A stretch of 64,000 nucleotides of DNA, taken from the NCBI GenBank assembly GCA_033558025.1, contig JAUCEF010000005.1, forward strand, positions 4,154,001 to 4,218,000, in the 5' to 3' direction. The notes below the pieces were generated by a model. That model was given only the letters and a program-made list of their open reading frames with translations. It was not told the origin of the DNA and did not search any database. Source of the DNA: Phytophthora sp. 'mugwort'. Its lineage: Eukaryota > Oomycota > Peronosporomycetes > Peronosporales > Peronosporaceae. The position numbers and the translations under genes were made by a program. Positions 11,792 to 23,140 of this stretch are shown in pieces (position 1 is the stretch's first letter; each line of letters starts with the position of its first letter).

Positions 11792-14237
11792 CCGACATTT
11801 TCCTGTTGTAACGGCCGCTTTGTTATAAGTTCCGCAGAAATTTAGCCAACCAGATCACTTTTAAGTGGATAGTCAACTATATCCTGTTAGCTTGCGTTGC
11901 AGTAGAACATCCAAAGCTAGTATGAATTGTTCGGTAGCAAGTTGCAAACAAAGCTGCCAGGACACTATATATACAAAAGCCAGCCACTTCATATTTATTA
12001 TCTGCGATCGCGAATGCGCCGACCCCGGCAAGGATGCCCGGGTCGGACGCGTAAGCTACACGTTAATATACACAACAAACGCAGCGGATAGTTTGTATGA
12101 CGCCGAGGTCTTGCATCTACCTCGGCATATACTGAATCGCATGCCCTATTGTACTGGCCACTCGTATTGATACACCACATTTCGATAGCCGCCCTGGGCC
12201 AGTAATTAGAGGATTGCGATACTACAATTACCAGAATCGGCAGTGTCTCTGCTTTAAAATGAGCCAATCCGCATCAGCCGCCGGCCCTTGAAGCGGGCAT
12301 AAAGCAGCCCAAAGCGAAAGGGCATCCTCAATTAGGGCATATAATTTCGCTCCGCATATATTCTTCTCAGATCTGAGCAGGGTTCGGTTTAATAATAGAC
12401 ATCTAAATTGCAGCCTGTCATATTTAATATATGGAAAATGCATGCATTACAATATTTGATTTTTTACTGCTCTATCTCGTCCGTCTCCACCGCCTCCAGG
12501 TACTCCTCCTCGACGTTTTGGACGTGCTGTCTGCTTTGAGCCACATCTTGGACGTGATGCCGTCGATGCCTTTGCGAATTTTTGCCTCCAACTCGGTCAT
12601 TGTGCTGGATTCTTCGCAATAGGGTTCTTGATTGCAGCCCAGATGAGCTCGATGGGCTGCAACTCAGGATGGTAGGGTGGAGTAAAGAGCACCTTGTGGC
12701 CCCATTTGGATGCTATCTTCACCGTCTCGTAGCTCGTCGTGCCGCGCTCCCCTCGACGAGCTGCTGTAGCTCCTTCTTCTTCATGAGCATTATCGCCGGC
12801 ACGCCCTGACGTAGCAGCCACGTCACGTGGGTTCCCTTACCCTTAGCGGGGACTGCATCGATGTCGCGCTTATGGTACTTCGCCCCATCCATCACGATGT
12901 TGCACTCGCCGTACTCGTGATAGCGTCTCACAGAGCTGACCAAACCACCTTTCGAACTTCTCGCTGTTAAAGTTGCCGTGGTAGTCGTCGGTTGCGGTGC
13001 TGGCACCTTTATCAGCTGCCCAAACCTTGACAGATCCTTTGCACGCCCACTCACCCCGCGTGCGATGGTTACCGACGCGCATGATGGATCCGGCGCCAAT
13101 AATGCAAAACCGTCGCCCTTTTCCAGATGGAAGCGAGTGCTTCATCTCGGGCAGCAGCCACGTGCGCTGAGCGACGTGGTGCAGATTGCAATATGACTCA
13201 TCTAGGTATACGTCGGTCCCAATGGTTGTGCGCTTGTTTATGTTGGCTCGCTTGCGCCGTAGGTACTGTAGTCGAAAAGTAATATTGGCTTCGCTGTAGG
13301 CGCGGATATCGCGCCGCTCTCCAAATTTGAACGAGTTCGTCGCTCGTAGCGTCCGTCGAACAGTGGGGGCTGATACCATTTTACCTGTCAAATCTTGTCA
13401 CATCGGCGATGTGCTGAGACGTGGCGGGCTTGCCGGAAATATTTCGTGCGGTAATAATTTGCTTAAATATTTTACCGTATTTTTGGACTGACTCCTTCAG
13501 TTGAGCGGGTGGTTCAGCAGGAGTTGCCGTAGCCTCGCCTCAATCGCGCTTGTTCTCGGCTGCGACGACACGTGCGATAGTAGCCATACCAAAGCCAAGA
13601 CACTGGTGAACACGCAGCCGTACGGCACGCTTGCTGGGTCGAGTCCTTGCTGAGCTTCTGCAAGGAAATAGCGGTGGGTCCTGAGAACCAGTTGTTGCTC
13701 GGCGGGGGGAATTGGCTTCATGATGACAAATTTGAAAGTAAAGTGCCTAACAGATAGAGAATATATTACTTGCGTGGAACGGCGCTTCTCCAGCTGCACA
13801 GAAAACCCTTGTGACAGCCTTAGAAGCTAAGCTACAGCCAAAAACAAATCTGGTGTACCAACCAATGCGGGTGGCCAGTGCAATAGTACTGCAGTCGTTA
13901 TCGAGCGGTAACCAGGCCGCCTGTGTGATAATTCATTTAGTAAACGTTATGCACAAGAGATACACCAATGACAAGAACAACAGAGCGCCGAGTTGTACTA
14001 CTTACCCGTCTAGCGTGCCGGATCCCATTCGTGCCCTCACGCGCATTTGCGGCGCGGTAGCAACGGCGAGTCCACATGCGGCTCTCCTGCGAATGTGTGT
14101 GTGCCCGCATAAAAAACGCAAGACAGTTAAGATGCAATTAAGTACGATGCATTTGAGTACGTGACCTCAGTTTTAAAAACCTAACCCCAGATGCATACTA
14201 TTAGTATGGGGTTGCCGTTATAACAGGAAAATGTCGG
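11792..14237 (-). mobile_element. Tc1/mariner-type DNA transposon with 24-bp TIRs
   Basis: Left terminus 11792-11815 (ccgacattttcctgttgtaa plus cggc) and right terminus 14214-14237 are inverted repeats with one mismatch in 24. Each is flanked outside by TA (11790-11791 and 14238-14239), the target duplication expected of this superfamily. The element is about 2.45 kb and holds one broken transposase on the minus strand. Its non-coding parts (11816-12463 and 13722-14213) show no further gene. Confidence 0.8.
12464..13721 (-). pseudogene. DDE_3 (Tc1/IS630-like) transposase, frameshifted
   Basis: The coding line runs on the minus strand from ATG 13721 (MKPIPPAEQQLV) to a stop at 12464, but jumps between frames several times and has internal stops. 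Catalytic signature pieces are visible: first Asp in VYLDESYCN, second Asp in NIVMDGAKYHKRD, third acidic residue in PYHPELQPIELIW. The C-terminus becomes acidic (EEEYLEAVETDEIEQ). It is the only gene of the surrounding TIR element and is inactive as read here. Confidence 0.75.
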
Positions 14238-14476
14238 TAACGAAGTTCCGTTATGTGAGTACCGTAATGGCTATGTTGTAGGCGGTAAGATGTCAATCAC
14301 TATCTCGCACATGTTTACGGTACATTCGTAAATATGCATCTCGAATCGTAAGAAGTTGGCCTTATGAGAACCAGTTAACTACCCATGCGAGTAACCCGCG
14401 CTACCGGTCAGTTACGAAGCTGCACGAAGAGTGCAATGCCTAAGCACGTCGTTGCGTTCGTGGGACTGGGCGTCAA

Positions 14477-15938
14477 GTGACACAGTTCTACCGCAAGACC
14501 TACACATTTAGGTTCATACTACACGTCATTGATTTCTACGCAAAGGCCAGCATTAAGACAACGGTCGAGCAATTTTTCCCTGAGGCAGAAGAGCCATCAA
14601 ACAGCTCAGCACACAAACTTATCCACAAGTGGTCTCGCTATCGTCCTCAAATCGAAGCCAGTCAAGGGCGTCTCGTGAATTGCGACGAAGCAATGAGCGT
14701 GGCTCGGAACGACTCTAACAGCAGAAACAGAAGCCGCACTTGTTTAGTGGGTGAACGACTTCCGGAGTTACGGCATCCCAGTATCCAGCATGATACTGAA
14801 GCTGAGAGCGATGGACATGGCAAAGACCTTGACATCCCCTGTAATGCCTTCTCGGCTTCCTACTACTGGGTTCGCAGCTTTAGCAGGAGATCCTAATTTT
14901 AATAAAATACCTGCTAATAGTACAGAACCTGCGGTAGGTGCTTCAACTTATGACTAAAACCTAATTTTAAAATTTACTCAATAACTAAAATTAAATTAAT
15001 ATCAACATAGTTATAATTTAAAATCACATAATTAGTTTTTAATTGGTAAAAATTTACATAGACTGTCATTTCGTGCAATACACACCAAGGGCAGGAAGCA
15101 CCCTCCGAGGCGCTCGAAAAGACAGTTTCGTTGCCAAGAAAGTGGCAAGGACGGTCGAACACGAAGGGGTCGCTAACATTTTTAATGCGGACTATATTCT
15201 ACGAGATGTTCCACAAAACAATGCTGCTGCCGACACGATCCAAGACGGTCTGAGTGAAATGCGGAAAGTAGGAGAAAGAGCGCATGACCGCGATGGTCAT
15301 CGTGACATCAAGGGAAACAAGTACCCATTGTTTCTGGTGATGAAATCGAAGCAATCAAAGTTACCTAGCATGACAAGCGAGAATCGTCACTACCGGCATT
15401 CCTTCGGTCGACGGGTCTGGAAGGAAGTCAAAGGTCTACAAGAACGCCTCGATGTGCACATCTATGACAATAACAATGAGTGGTGGACTGGGCTCGAGTT
15501 TTTACGTTTCCAATTTGGTCATCGTACGCCGTTCGACGACCGGGTCCTCCTATTGCTGGATGATTTAGTGGCCGTTGGGTTGCGGAGGCAGAAGCATACG
15601 CCAGAACATCTCGGGTAGTCTTGATGAAGGTGTCGCCCGGGCTAAACATGGCTATGGCAACCGGCAGATGCAGTGTGGATTAAGCCGCTAAAGGATAGGC
15701 TTCGAAGTCACTGGGTGGATTATTTGCAAGGGCAACTTTCTCGGCACCGAGCGGACCCAACTAAACCATTTCGGTTGGAGGCACCAAACCGTGCCACACT
15801 TACTGAATGGGTATGTGTCGCATGGAACAGCATCCCTGCAAGTCTGATCCGGACCGGATCCGCAAGTGTCGTATAAGCGAGTCGGTTAGCGCAGTAGAAG
15901 ACACGGAGGAGGAGGACATGCAAGATCGTATTAATTAA
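14477..15938 (+). pseudogene. pogo/Tigger-like (CENP-B HTH + DDE_1) transposase relic
   Basis: The frames read an N-terminal HTH domain (YTFRFILHVIDFYAKASIKT, then KLIHKWSRYRPQI) and a second HTH (NDFRSYGIPVSSMILKLRAM). The DDE_1 domain follows with degraded catalytic sites: NADYILRD where family members have NADQTG, GNKYPLFLVMKSK, LLLDDLVAVG where WDDFSGH is expected, and WIKPLKDRLRSHWVDYLQ. It ends with an acidic tail (SAVEDTEEEDMQDR). Frameshifts and an A+T-rich insertion at 14891-15060 break it. Terminal repeats were not found. Confidence 0.65.
14891..15060 (-). other. nuclear mitochondrial DNA insert (nad4 fragment plus A+T-rich DNA)
   Basis: Within the transposase relic, base composition switches abruptly to strongly A+T-rich. 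On the minus strand 14947-14891 reads VEAPTAGSVLLAGILLKLG, the highly conserved segment of mitochondrial NADH dehydrogenase subunit 4. The remaining A+T-rich part (14948-15060) gives YVILNYNYVDINLILVIE and is probably also mitochondrial, though not identified. The transposase reading resumes on both sides, so this was inserted after the transposon. Confidence 0.6.
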
Positions 15939-16925
15939 GTGGTTACGAGTTGAAAGCGTTAGACCTCGTCCAAGACGCTGCACATGTGAGGCGGATGTTG
16001 TTGATAGACGAAGCCCAGATAAACACGAGAACAGCGACACTAATTGAGACGATAAAATTGATGCTACATGCGGGGGACGTTTCAAACCTGGAACCCCAAA
16101 CCAGGTCACTACCGTAAAAGGTTTCACTTTGCAAGTTAACACCGAACGATGCTAACCGAGAAAACTCTCCTCCAGCTAACGCGCACGCCAACAAATTCTT
16201 TTCTCTGTGATTAGCTAAAATGGGTTAATCATCTGTCATAGGTATTCTCTTTTTCGTCTTTGGCGGTGGTATAGCGTTTGGTAGGCTTTGGTGCTCATTA
16301 ACACTGCCTATAACATAGCCATTACGGTATCTGTAAAAACAATCTCGACAATTCGCCGTACTTGATATAACTTACACCAGTATGGACTTTGGAAAATTGC
16401 AACGTGACTTCTTGTCGCAACGCTCTCCAGTAATTGGCAAAAGGAATGTGTATACTGATGTTATTAATGTTAGTTATAGCAGACGTGAGAAGCACTGTGA
16501 TGAACATTTTGTATCTACAATCGTTTTTTGTATCGGTCGGCGACATAGCCGCGGTGACAGCGTCTGTAGGTCGTCCTCTAAATTCGTTTCATTCTCACTT
16601 CAAGATACGTTTCAAACCACCTCACAACCAAAACCGGTTAGCCGTATTTTTGTAGCCACGCAGTAGAGTATCGGAACGTAAACTGGAACGCAAGGCCAAT
16701 TATCGAGGTCACATAGCTTGTCATAAGGTCCTGGTTCAGGTGTTGGCACGCTCTGTTCCGCGGCCTCGCGCTGGGGATAGGTAAAATTTGATGCTGTCCG
16801 TATGCGCACCGAGCCATGGGCGCTCGTGCGCTGTGTCGTGTCCAACTAAATCACCTGCCCTGGTAGCCAACCAACCTCTGGGCCCAAGTGGCTAGCAAAT
16901 ATCGCTGAACATTCTGGCAACTTCT
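15939..16925. other. intergenic, no gene recognised
   Basis: About 1 kb between the pogo-like relic and the Myb/SANT gene contains only short frames without family resemblance. One end of the PIF/Harbinger element presumably lies here, but no terminal repeat could be fixed. Confidence 0.4.
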
Positions 16926-17194
16926 ATGGAGGACTCAAGCACTGACACCCTGAGCACGCACGACGAGATGCCTGCAGTGGTTTTGCGGGGCCCCAGCCCG
17001 AAGAAGCCCAAGACAGCAGAGCGCATTAAGTGGTCTAACCACATGATCGCCGAGCTGCTTCGTCTTCGCTTCGCGGACGGGGATGTCAAGCGTCGGCTGG
17101 ATCAGCGCAGACCAAGCCTCAGACCGCGCTGGCATGGCAATATATTTCTATCGTGCTTTCCCAGTCGGTAGGAGTGGTTATCAACCGCGATAAA
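16926..17194 (+). pseudogene. Myb/SANT-like DNA-binding gene of a PIF/Harbinger element, exon 1
   Basis: The start MEDSSTDTLSTHDEMP leads into KWSNHMIAELLRLRF, a Myb/SANT (trihelix-like) domain opening. After RRLD a one-base deletion shifts the reading; the proper line continues as ALAWQYISIVLSQSVGVVIN and ends RDK at a GTACAT donor (17194|17195). The continuation (VSQKYRTLKSIYRKEKREAG) is found at 22588, on the far side of a Copia element inserted in the intron. PIF/Harbinger elements typically pair such a protein with a HARBI1-like nuclease, which is present at 23141-24321. Confidence 0.6.
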
Positions 17195-17250
17195 GTACAT
17201 GACGGCTATATATCTCAACAGCATGCTGTGCTAACGTATTATGTGCGTGC

Positions 17251-17569
17251 TGATAGAAGGCTAGCTGGAAAGTTGTCTGAAGAGCGCGGTGATGTAGGAG
17301 ACTTGAAGTGGTTATTGGCTAGTCGGTAAAAGTGAGAATGAGAAAGAGGTTTGAGCTGGGAGCTCGAACAGCGTGCAGCGCTACCCCTTTGGTCTCCTCT
17401 GTGGTGTTGATGAAGTAGTAGAAGCTGGCTCGAAGTCCTGGCTCCATGTGCCGCCTGTCCTAGTAGCTGAACAGAAGTGAGCATGCGCAGCCGTTTGTGT
17501 GCGCCCGTCGCTCTCGTTCGCCGTGAATGACTGCTGAGTAATGCTTGCATGAATCCTGAACTTGCGACA
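17251..17569 (-). repeat. Copia 3' LTR (left copy)
   Basis: Plus-strand limits TGATAGAAGG...TTGCGACA, i.e. TGTCGCAAG...TATCA in element orientation. It matches 22258-22576 over its whole length with scattered substitutions and small indels. Confidence 0.85.
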
Positions 17570-17576
17570 CTCCCCT

Positions 17577-20500
17577 TCAAGCATGACTTGTGAGGCGAAG
17601 CATGCAGCACAATCGTTCAAAAATGATACGATCGGTTGCCTTGGTGAAAATGTCGGCAAGTTGTTGCTGCGTCGGCCAGTATTCGACCTTGACTTGCTTG
17701 TTGGCGATTGCATCTAGGATGAAATGATACTTGATCTGCGGGTGCCTGGTGCGCTGAGTGGTGACAGCATTATCCATTGATTTTATCGCCGACTGCTTCT
17801 CCACCCTGAGCAGAATCGCATCCGTTTGTAGCATCAGGCCGAGCTTTTGGAGGAGCTGACGAATTGCAAAGGACTCCTGAACAGCTGAGCACGCAGCAGC
17901 ATACTCGGCTTCCATAGTCGAAAGCGCCACAGTAGTTTGTTTCTGCGACGACCACGAAATAGTCGTGCCGTTGATCTGGAGAACCGACCCGCTTGTCGAC
18001 TTCACACTGGAGGAGTCTCCGGCCCAATTCGCATCAGAATAAATGATCAGTTGGAACTTTTGACGCGATGCCATTCCCAAATTTGAAAAATAGCCCGGTG
18101 TCGGCGCTGCCCCTCAGATATCGCAGGATCCGCTTTACCCCGTTCCAATGTGCCGATGTTGGACACGATACAAACCGAGAAAGGCAGTTTGTTGCTGTAG
18201 CTTTGTCCGGCCGCAAATGCAATTGGATATCCATAGCAGACTTCCGATCACTTCTCGATACAATGTGGTGTCTTAATATGGTTCTCCGTTTTCCTCGAAG
18301 AAGCGGTGGTTAACGTCCATCGGTGTTGATGTTGCCTTGCACTGGTCTAATCCAACTTTCGCCAGCAAGTCGAGAGTTGTGTGGTGTTGGTGAACAGCGA
18401 TGCCATTTGCAGTATAGTCAATCCAAATACCAAGAACACTTCCGTGCCTCGCCGAGGTCCTTGATGTTGAATCGTTCGGTAAGTTGAGTCATCACGAAGT
18501 CAGATATCTTCGGGTCTTGGCTCACAATTAAGACGTCGTCAACGTAGAGTCCCAAGACACACAGCATGCCGTGTCGCCGGAGAAAATAAAGTCACGGGTC
18601 CATCCGGGATCGCTGAAAACCTTGGGCTTGCAGGAATGCGTCGATGAGGTCGTTCCATAACTTCCCGCTTTGCTTTTATCCGTACAGCCGTTTGAGAAGC
18701 AGCCATACCCGATTATCGCTTGCACTAGTTGTTCCGGCGGGAGGTCTGAGGTAGATCGGCTTGTCCAATGCTGACCTTAGATACGCGTTGGGCACGTCAC
18801 CCTAGCGGAGTTTGACTTTCCAGATCGCGGCTAGCATTACAATAAATCATAAGCTTGAAATCGTCAGGACCGGAGAGAACGTTGACTCAAAACTCGACGC
18901 CCCACCTCTGTGTGAATCCTCCCGCAACCAACCGGGCTTTAAATCGCTCTAGCTCACCGTTGCTGCCGAACTTGATCTTGTAGACCCATTTTAACGTGAC
19001 GGTATTGGCCCCATCGGGCGCATCGACGAGTTCCCAGGTACCATTTGCGTTCCATTCAGCAACTCTTTGTCCATGGCAATTCTCAATTCCGCAGAGTTCT
19101 TGCTGCACATGGCTTGAGCTACGGACTGAGGTTCTTTTACATGGTCCTTGGCGTGAATTGTCATCAAAGCGTGAGCAGATCTAGCAATGCGTCCAAAAAC
19201 GACTGCGGCAGCTCGAAGGCAGCAGAATTCTCGCGCCCACGTTTTCCAAAGACTCGCCGAAGAACACCTGCGGGAATGGGACGTCCAAAATCTTCAGGAG
19301 CGCCAACATCATCGTCGCCATTTTGTTCACTGGACTGGTCCCTGTTTGGCAGTGTGGGGGCTTGCCCTGCGGCTTGAGCCGATGCTTCCGTTCTTGCTGC
19401 GTTGGAGGGGGGATTTTCTCCGTGTAACTGCTGGAGTACTTCGGCTGTACTGGGGTCTTGCAAGTCCAACTTGTCACCGTTTTGGACATCAGGGCTGGTC
19501 ACAAACTTCTTTGTTCGGGGCAGCAGAAGTCGGTAGCCTTTTTGACTGTCGATATCCCAAGTATGATAGCCTTCACAGCACGTTTGTGCAGGCTCCGACC
19601 GGTCTTCCTGGGAATGAACACCGTACATTTTGATCCGAACTTGAGGATGTGGGAGACTCGAGGCTGTTTTCCAGTGAGCACATCAATGGGGGACTTGTAG
19701 CCGGCGTTTGCTCTGGTCGGGATTCTGTTACGGATGTAGGACGCGTAGAGTACGGCATCCCCAATATCGTTTCGGCAACGTCGATGCCCAGAGTATAGCT
19801 CGAGTCGAGTTCATCAGGGTCCGATGAAAACGCTCCGCTTTCACGTTGGACGCGGACGTGTCTGGGTGGGTGTTCTGCAAGCGGATGCCGTTGCGAACAG
19901 CGTAATTGCCGAACTGAGAGTTGAGAAACTCTCCCCATCCATCGGTACGTACAACCTTGGTCTTGAGGTCGTATTGCCGCTGGAAGTCATTGGCAAAGTA
20001 AGAAGTTGTCGATTGCCTCGTCCTTCCTGTGCATGAGGAATGCTTGGTTGTAGTTTGAGGCGTGGTCTACGATGGTGAGTACGTGGCGATGACCATTTCG
20101 GTCAGGCTTGAGGTCGGTCTTCAAGTCCATGAATATCACCGCGCAAAGCTCATCCATAGGGGCCGATTCAGACGTGTCTCAGGCTATCGGCGCGTGACTG
20201 TTTTCTTCTGCACAGGCCATACAAAAGTTGATCTTCTTGTTTGCCAGCTCGACGCCACCCGCCAGGTTTTTGTTGATCATCCGAAGCAGATCCTGGAAAT
20301 TCACGTGGCCAAGTGTCTCGTGCCATTGTTGCAACAAACTCTTCTCCATACTCACAAAGCGCGCATGAGCGTCATGACCAGCAGCGCCGACTGTGGTTGC
20401 ATTGACGACCCAAAGCCCGCCTCGCTCGATAGCTTCACCGACGATGTTGCCGTTGCTCGAATGGAATGTGCACGTGTCTCCAAAGATGAATCAGAGTCCT

Positions 20501-22067
20501 CGAGCTCGGAGCTGTGATAGCGATAGCAGGTTTCAGCCGAGTTTTTCGCAATAGTACACATTTGTGAGGAGGATGCTGCGCACAGTGCCGCCACGGTGGC
20601 TTGGAGCAAACAATTTCCGTTGAGGGATGACACTATTGTGAAATTGTCGACCTTGATCGACAAGTGTGCAGGCTCCGTACCGAAGAATAGGCTCCGGTCC
20701 GTACACAGCTGATGCGTTGCGCCAGAGTCCAGGATCAACTCCGACGGAGGCGACTGTGCATCCCTTTTATTTGAGTCTGCCAACATAGATACCCGTCTTC
20801 GTCGTTCTCGGTTGTGGGTTGGGTGGTCTCCGTTGCCGTTACGGAGGCACTGAGAGCATGGCCCTGGCGCTTCACAGCTGCTTTTACTTTCTCCAGCTTG
20901 GGGCATGCAGGCCCGCGGTGATCTTCCTTTTCACAGACGTAGCACACGAGTTTACCAGGCGGCTTCGCAGATGTGGCATGGGCCTGGCCATGACTCCGTT
21001 GCAAGTTTTGTTGATGCGTGCCGCTACTGCGCGATTGATCATTTTTTTTAGGCGTCTGATCGTTTCTTGGCCGGCTGATCGCTTGTAGGACGTCCGGGTT
21101 GGCTGCACTTGCGTCCATCTCCACGCAAGTCAACCAGGAGAGCAAACGTGCGGTCTGCCTCGCGCAAGTGGTTTCAATTGAGCGATCGATACGGGCGATG
21201 AGAGTCGGCAAGGCCCGGGCAGGCGTTCGCGCAGAACGTCTACAGCAACAGTAGGCTGTGGTCTCCGCTCATGAGGCGAGCCACGTATTTGAGGTAGTCC
21301 AGATATTCGGACCACGAGTCTTGTGGGCGTTGCTAGATGTTAAGCGCTTGCACAGCTGGACTTGGTTCAGACGACAACCAAATTCAGACTTCAACTTGGT
21401 TTGAAGTCTTCATAGTTGAAGTTTGGCCTTTCTGTGCGCCACTGCACCACATTGCTGTGGAAAAAAATGTGCCGCCTTTCCTTCGAGGAAGTTGACGAGG
21501 ACAGACGCTTTTATCTGCAATGTCCACCGAGACTGATTCAACAAGCCCTTTGTAGTGATAGCTTGCTCGTACTCCAGAATGAAGTCCTCGAAGCCAGAGC
21601 CGAGACCGGGATACACTTCTTGCCCATTAAACTTGCGGCAGAGCACGTCCTTAATCCTTGACGTCGTTCGTGCCGGTATTGAAGTTGCAGGGGTTGCCGG
21701 TGGTGCTGGTTGTGGCCTGGCCTGCCATGGCAGCTTGAAGTTCAGTTTTGAGATTTGCAATCTCAGCGTATAGCTGAGTCGTAGCCGTCGCATTGGACCT
21801 GAGCTTAGCTAACTCAGCCTGGAGCATGGGCTGCACAGTCATCATCTGAGCAACTCCTGCGCGCATTTTCTCGATTTCGGTCACCATGTTGGTGGTAGTG
21901 GCAGCTTGTCGGCGCAGCTCAACCACTTCAGCCTGCAAGCGCACTAGTTCGGGGTTGGGTTCCATGCTGCTCGGCTCTAGTTTTACGGAGTCCTTGCTAG
22001 ATGCTACCTGAAGCTCGGCATCCAGGCTTCGGCGAGCAGGTGGTTTCATTTCGTCGTCGAGATTCAA
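17577..22067 (-). pseudogene. Copia gag-pol polyprotein, multiply frameshifted
   Basis: Read from 22067 downwards, the order is Copia-like. A gag N-terminus with a coiled-coil stretch (ELVRLQAEVVELRRQAATT) is followed by a gag core (FNGQEVYPGLGSGFEDFILE), a CCHC knuckle (CYVCEKEDHRGPACP, near 21000) and a protease (LILDSGATHQLCTD, near 20740). The integrase has GEFLNSQFGNYAV, KAERFHRTL and the GKQPRVSHILKFGSKC C-terminal region. The reverse transcriptase has LKWVYKIKF near 19000 and an LYVDDVLIVSQD active site near 18540, and RNase H has IIYSDANWAGD and STMEAEYAA at 17577-18080. Repeated frameshifts and stops make it inactive. Confidence 0.8.
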
Positions 22068-22257
22068 ATCTCAACGACGAGTGGCCTGGACGCTTGTACA
22101 GCTGCAATAAGTTGAAATTGTTACACGTCGCAGGTATCGGATATTGGGGTATCAGGAAACACAGGTATCTGGTTTCGGAGGTCGAAAGTCTTTAATACAG
22201 CAGGGGTCGTATGACTTTGTTCACGCTTCATGCAAGTCGTGCTTTGGGCTCATAACC

Positions 22258-22576
22258 TGATGGAAGGCTAGCTGGGAATTTGACTGAAGAGCGCGTGATG
22301 TAGGAGACTTGAAGTGGTTTATTGGCTAGTCGGTAAAAGTGAGAATGAGAAAGAGGTTTGAGCTGGGAGCTCGAACAGCGTGCAGCGCTACCCCTTTGGT
22401 CTCCTCTGTGGTGTTGATGAAGTAGTAGAAGCTGGCTCGAAGTCCTGGCTCCATGTACCGCCTGTCCTAGTAGCTGAACAGAAGTAAGCATGCGCAGCCG
22501 TTTGTGTGCGCCCGTCGCTTTCGTTCGTCGTGAATCACTGCTGAGTAATGCTTGCATGAATCCTGAACTTGCAACA
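22258..22576 (-). repeat. Copia 5' LTR (right copy)
   Basis: Plus-strand limits TGATGGAAGG...TTGCAACA; followed outward by the CGTGC duplication and inward by a tRNA primer-site candidate. Pairs with 17251-17569. Confidence 0.85.
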
Positions 22577-22587
22577 CGTGCTTGCAG

Positions 22588-23077
22588 GTTTCGCAGAAGT
22601 ACCGCACGCTCAAGTCCATCTATCGCAAAGAGAAACGAGAAGCCGGGAATACTGGCAACTGCGCGCGAGATCCGCGTGAGATGGACGACGTTCTTTGGAG
22701 CATCTTGCACGCCGCCTTCTCAGGAAGAGTTGACATTAGCGGCGAAGTGTTGTTGGACTCGCATCTGGATGATGAGGATGAGGGCAGCGACAGCTCCGGA
22801 GTGGACCAAAATACCGGTGGTGCAGGTGGCATTTCGGGACTCGAGCCAACTGCAACAGCGGTAAGAGCCAAGTCTGCGCCCATCGAGAACTTGGCCACAG
22901 CCATGCAGGCTGGCTGGAGGCGAAAGCTAAGTCCCTGACTGCCAGCGTGTGTGTGGGCCGGTCAACGGCATTGGCAGCCTAGCTGCAACGCTACAACGCC
23001 AGCACAAGGAAACACGCCAATTTCAGGCGTTGCAGCTACAGCTGCTGCATCATCTCATAGGGGAAGATAGGGCGTAA
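22588..23077 (+). pseudogene. Myb/SANT-like gene of PIF/Harbinger, exon 2 (separated by Copia)
   Basis: The acceptor cttgcag (ending 22587) opens onto VSQKYRTLKSIYRKEKREAG, continuing the SANT helix begun in exon 1. Then come a conserved block (MDDVLWSILHAAFSGRVDIS), an acidic stretch (DSHLDDEDEGSDSSG) and a Gln-rich C-terminus (RQFQALQLQLLHHLIGED) after further frame changes and a stop. Together with exon 1 it formed one two-exon gene. It is convergent with the HARBI1-like gene, as expected inside one element. Confidence 0.55.
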
Positions 23078-23140
23078 TACTGCTTTTTGCCAAGCGAATA
23101 TTTTTTTCTTTTGCTTTAGCTTACGATATGAAAATATCGG

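Larger units (their letters stand above)
17251..22576 (-). mobile_element. Ty1/Copia LTR retrotransposon
   Basis: The 5326-bp element runs on the minus strand between LTRs at 22258-22576 (5') and 17251-17569 (3'), with the 5-bp target duplication CGTGC at 17246-17250 and 22577-22581. Just inside the 5' LTR lies ggttatgagccc, a primer-binding-site candidate. Just inside the 3' LTR lies a purine tract, aaggggag. The LTRs differ at several positions, so this is not a very recent insertion. It sits in the intron of the Harbinger Myb gene, about 10 bp before its splice acceptor. Confidence 0.88.
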
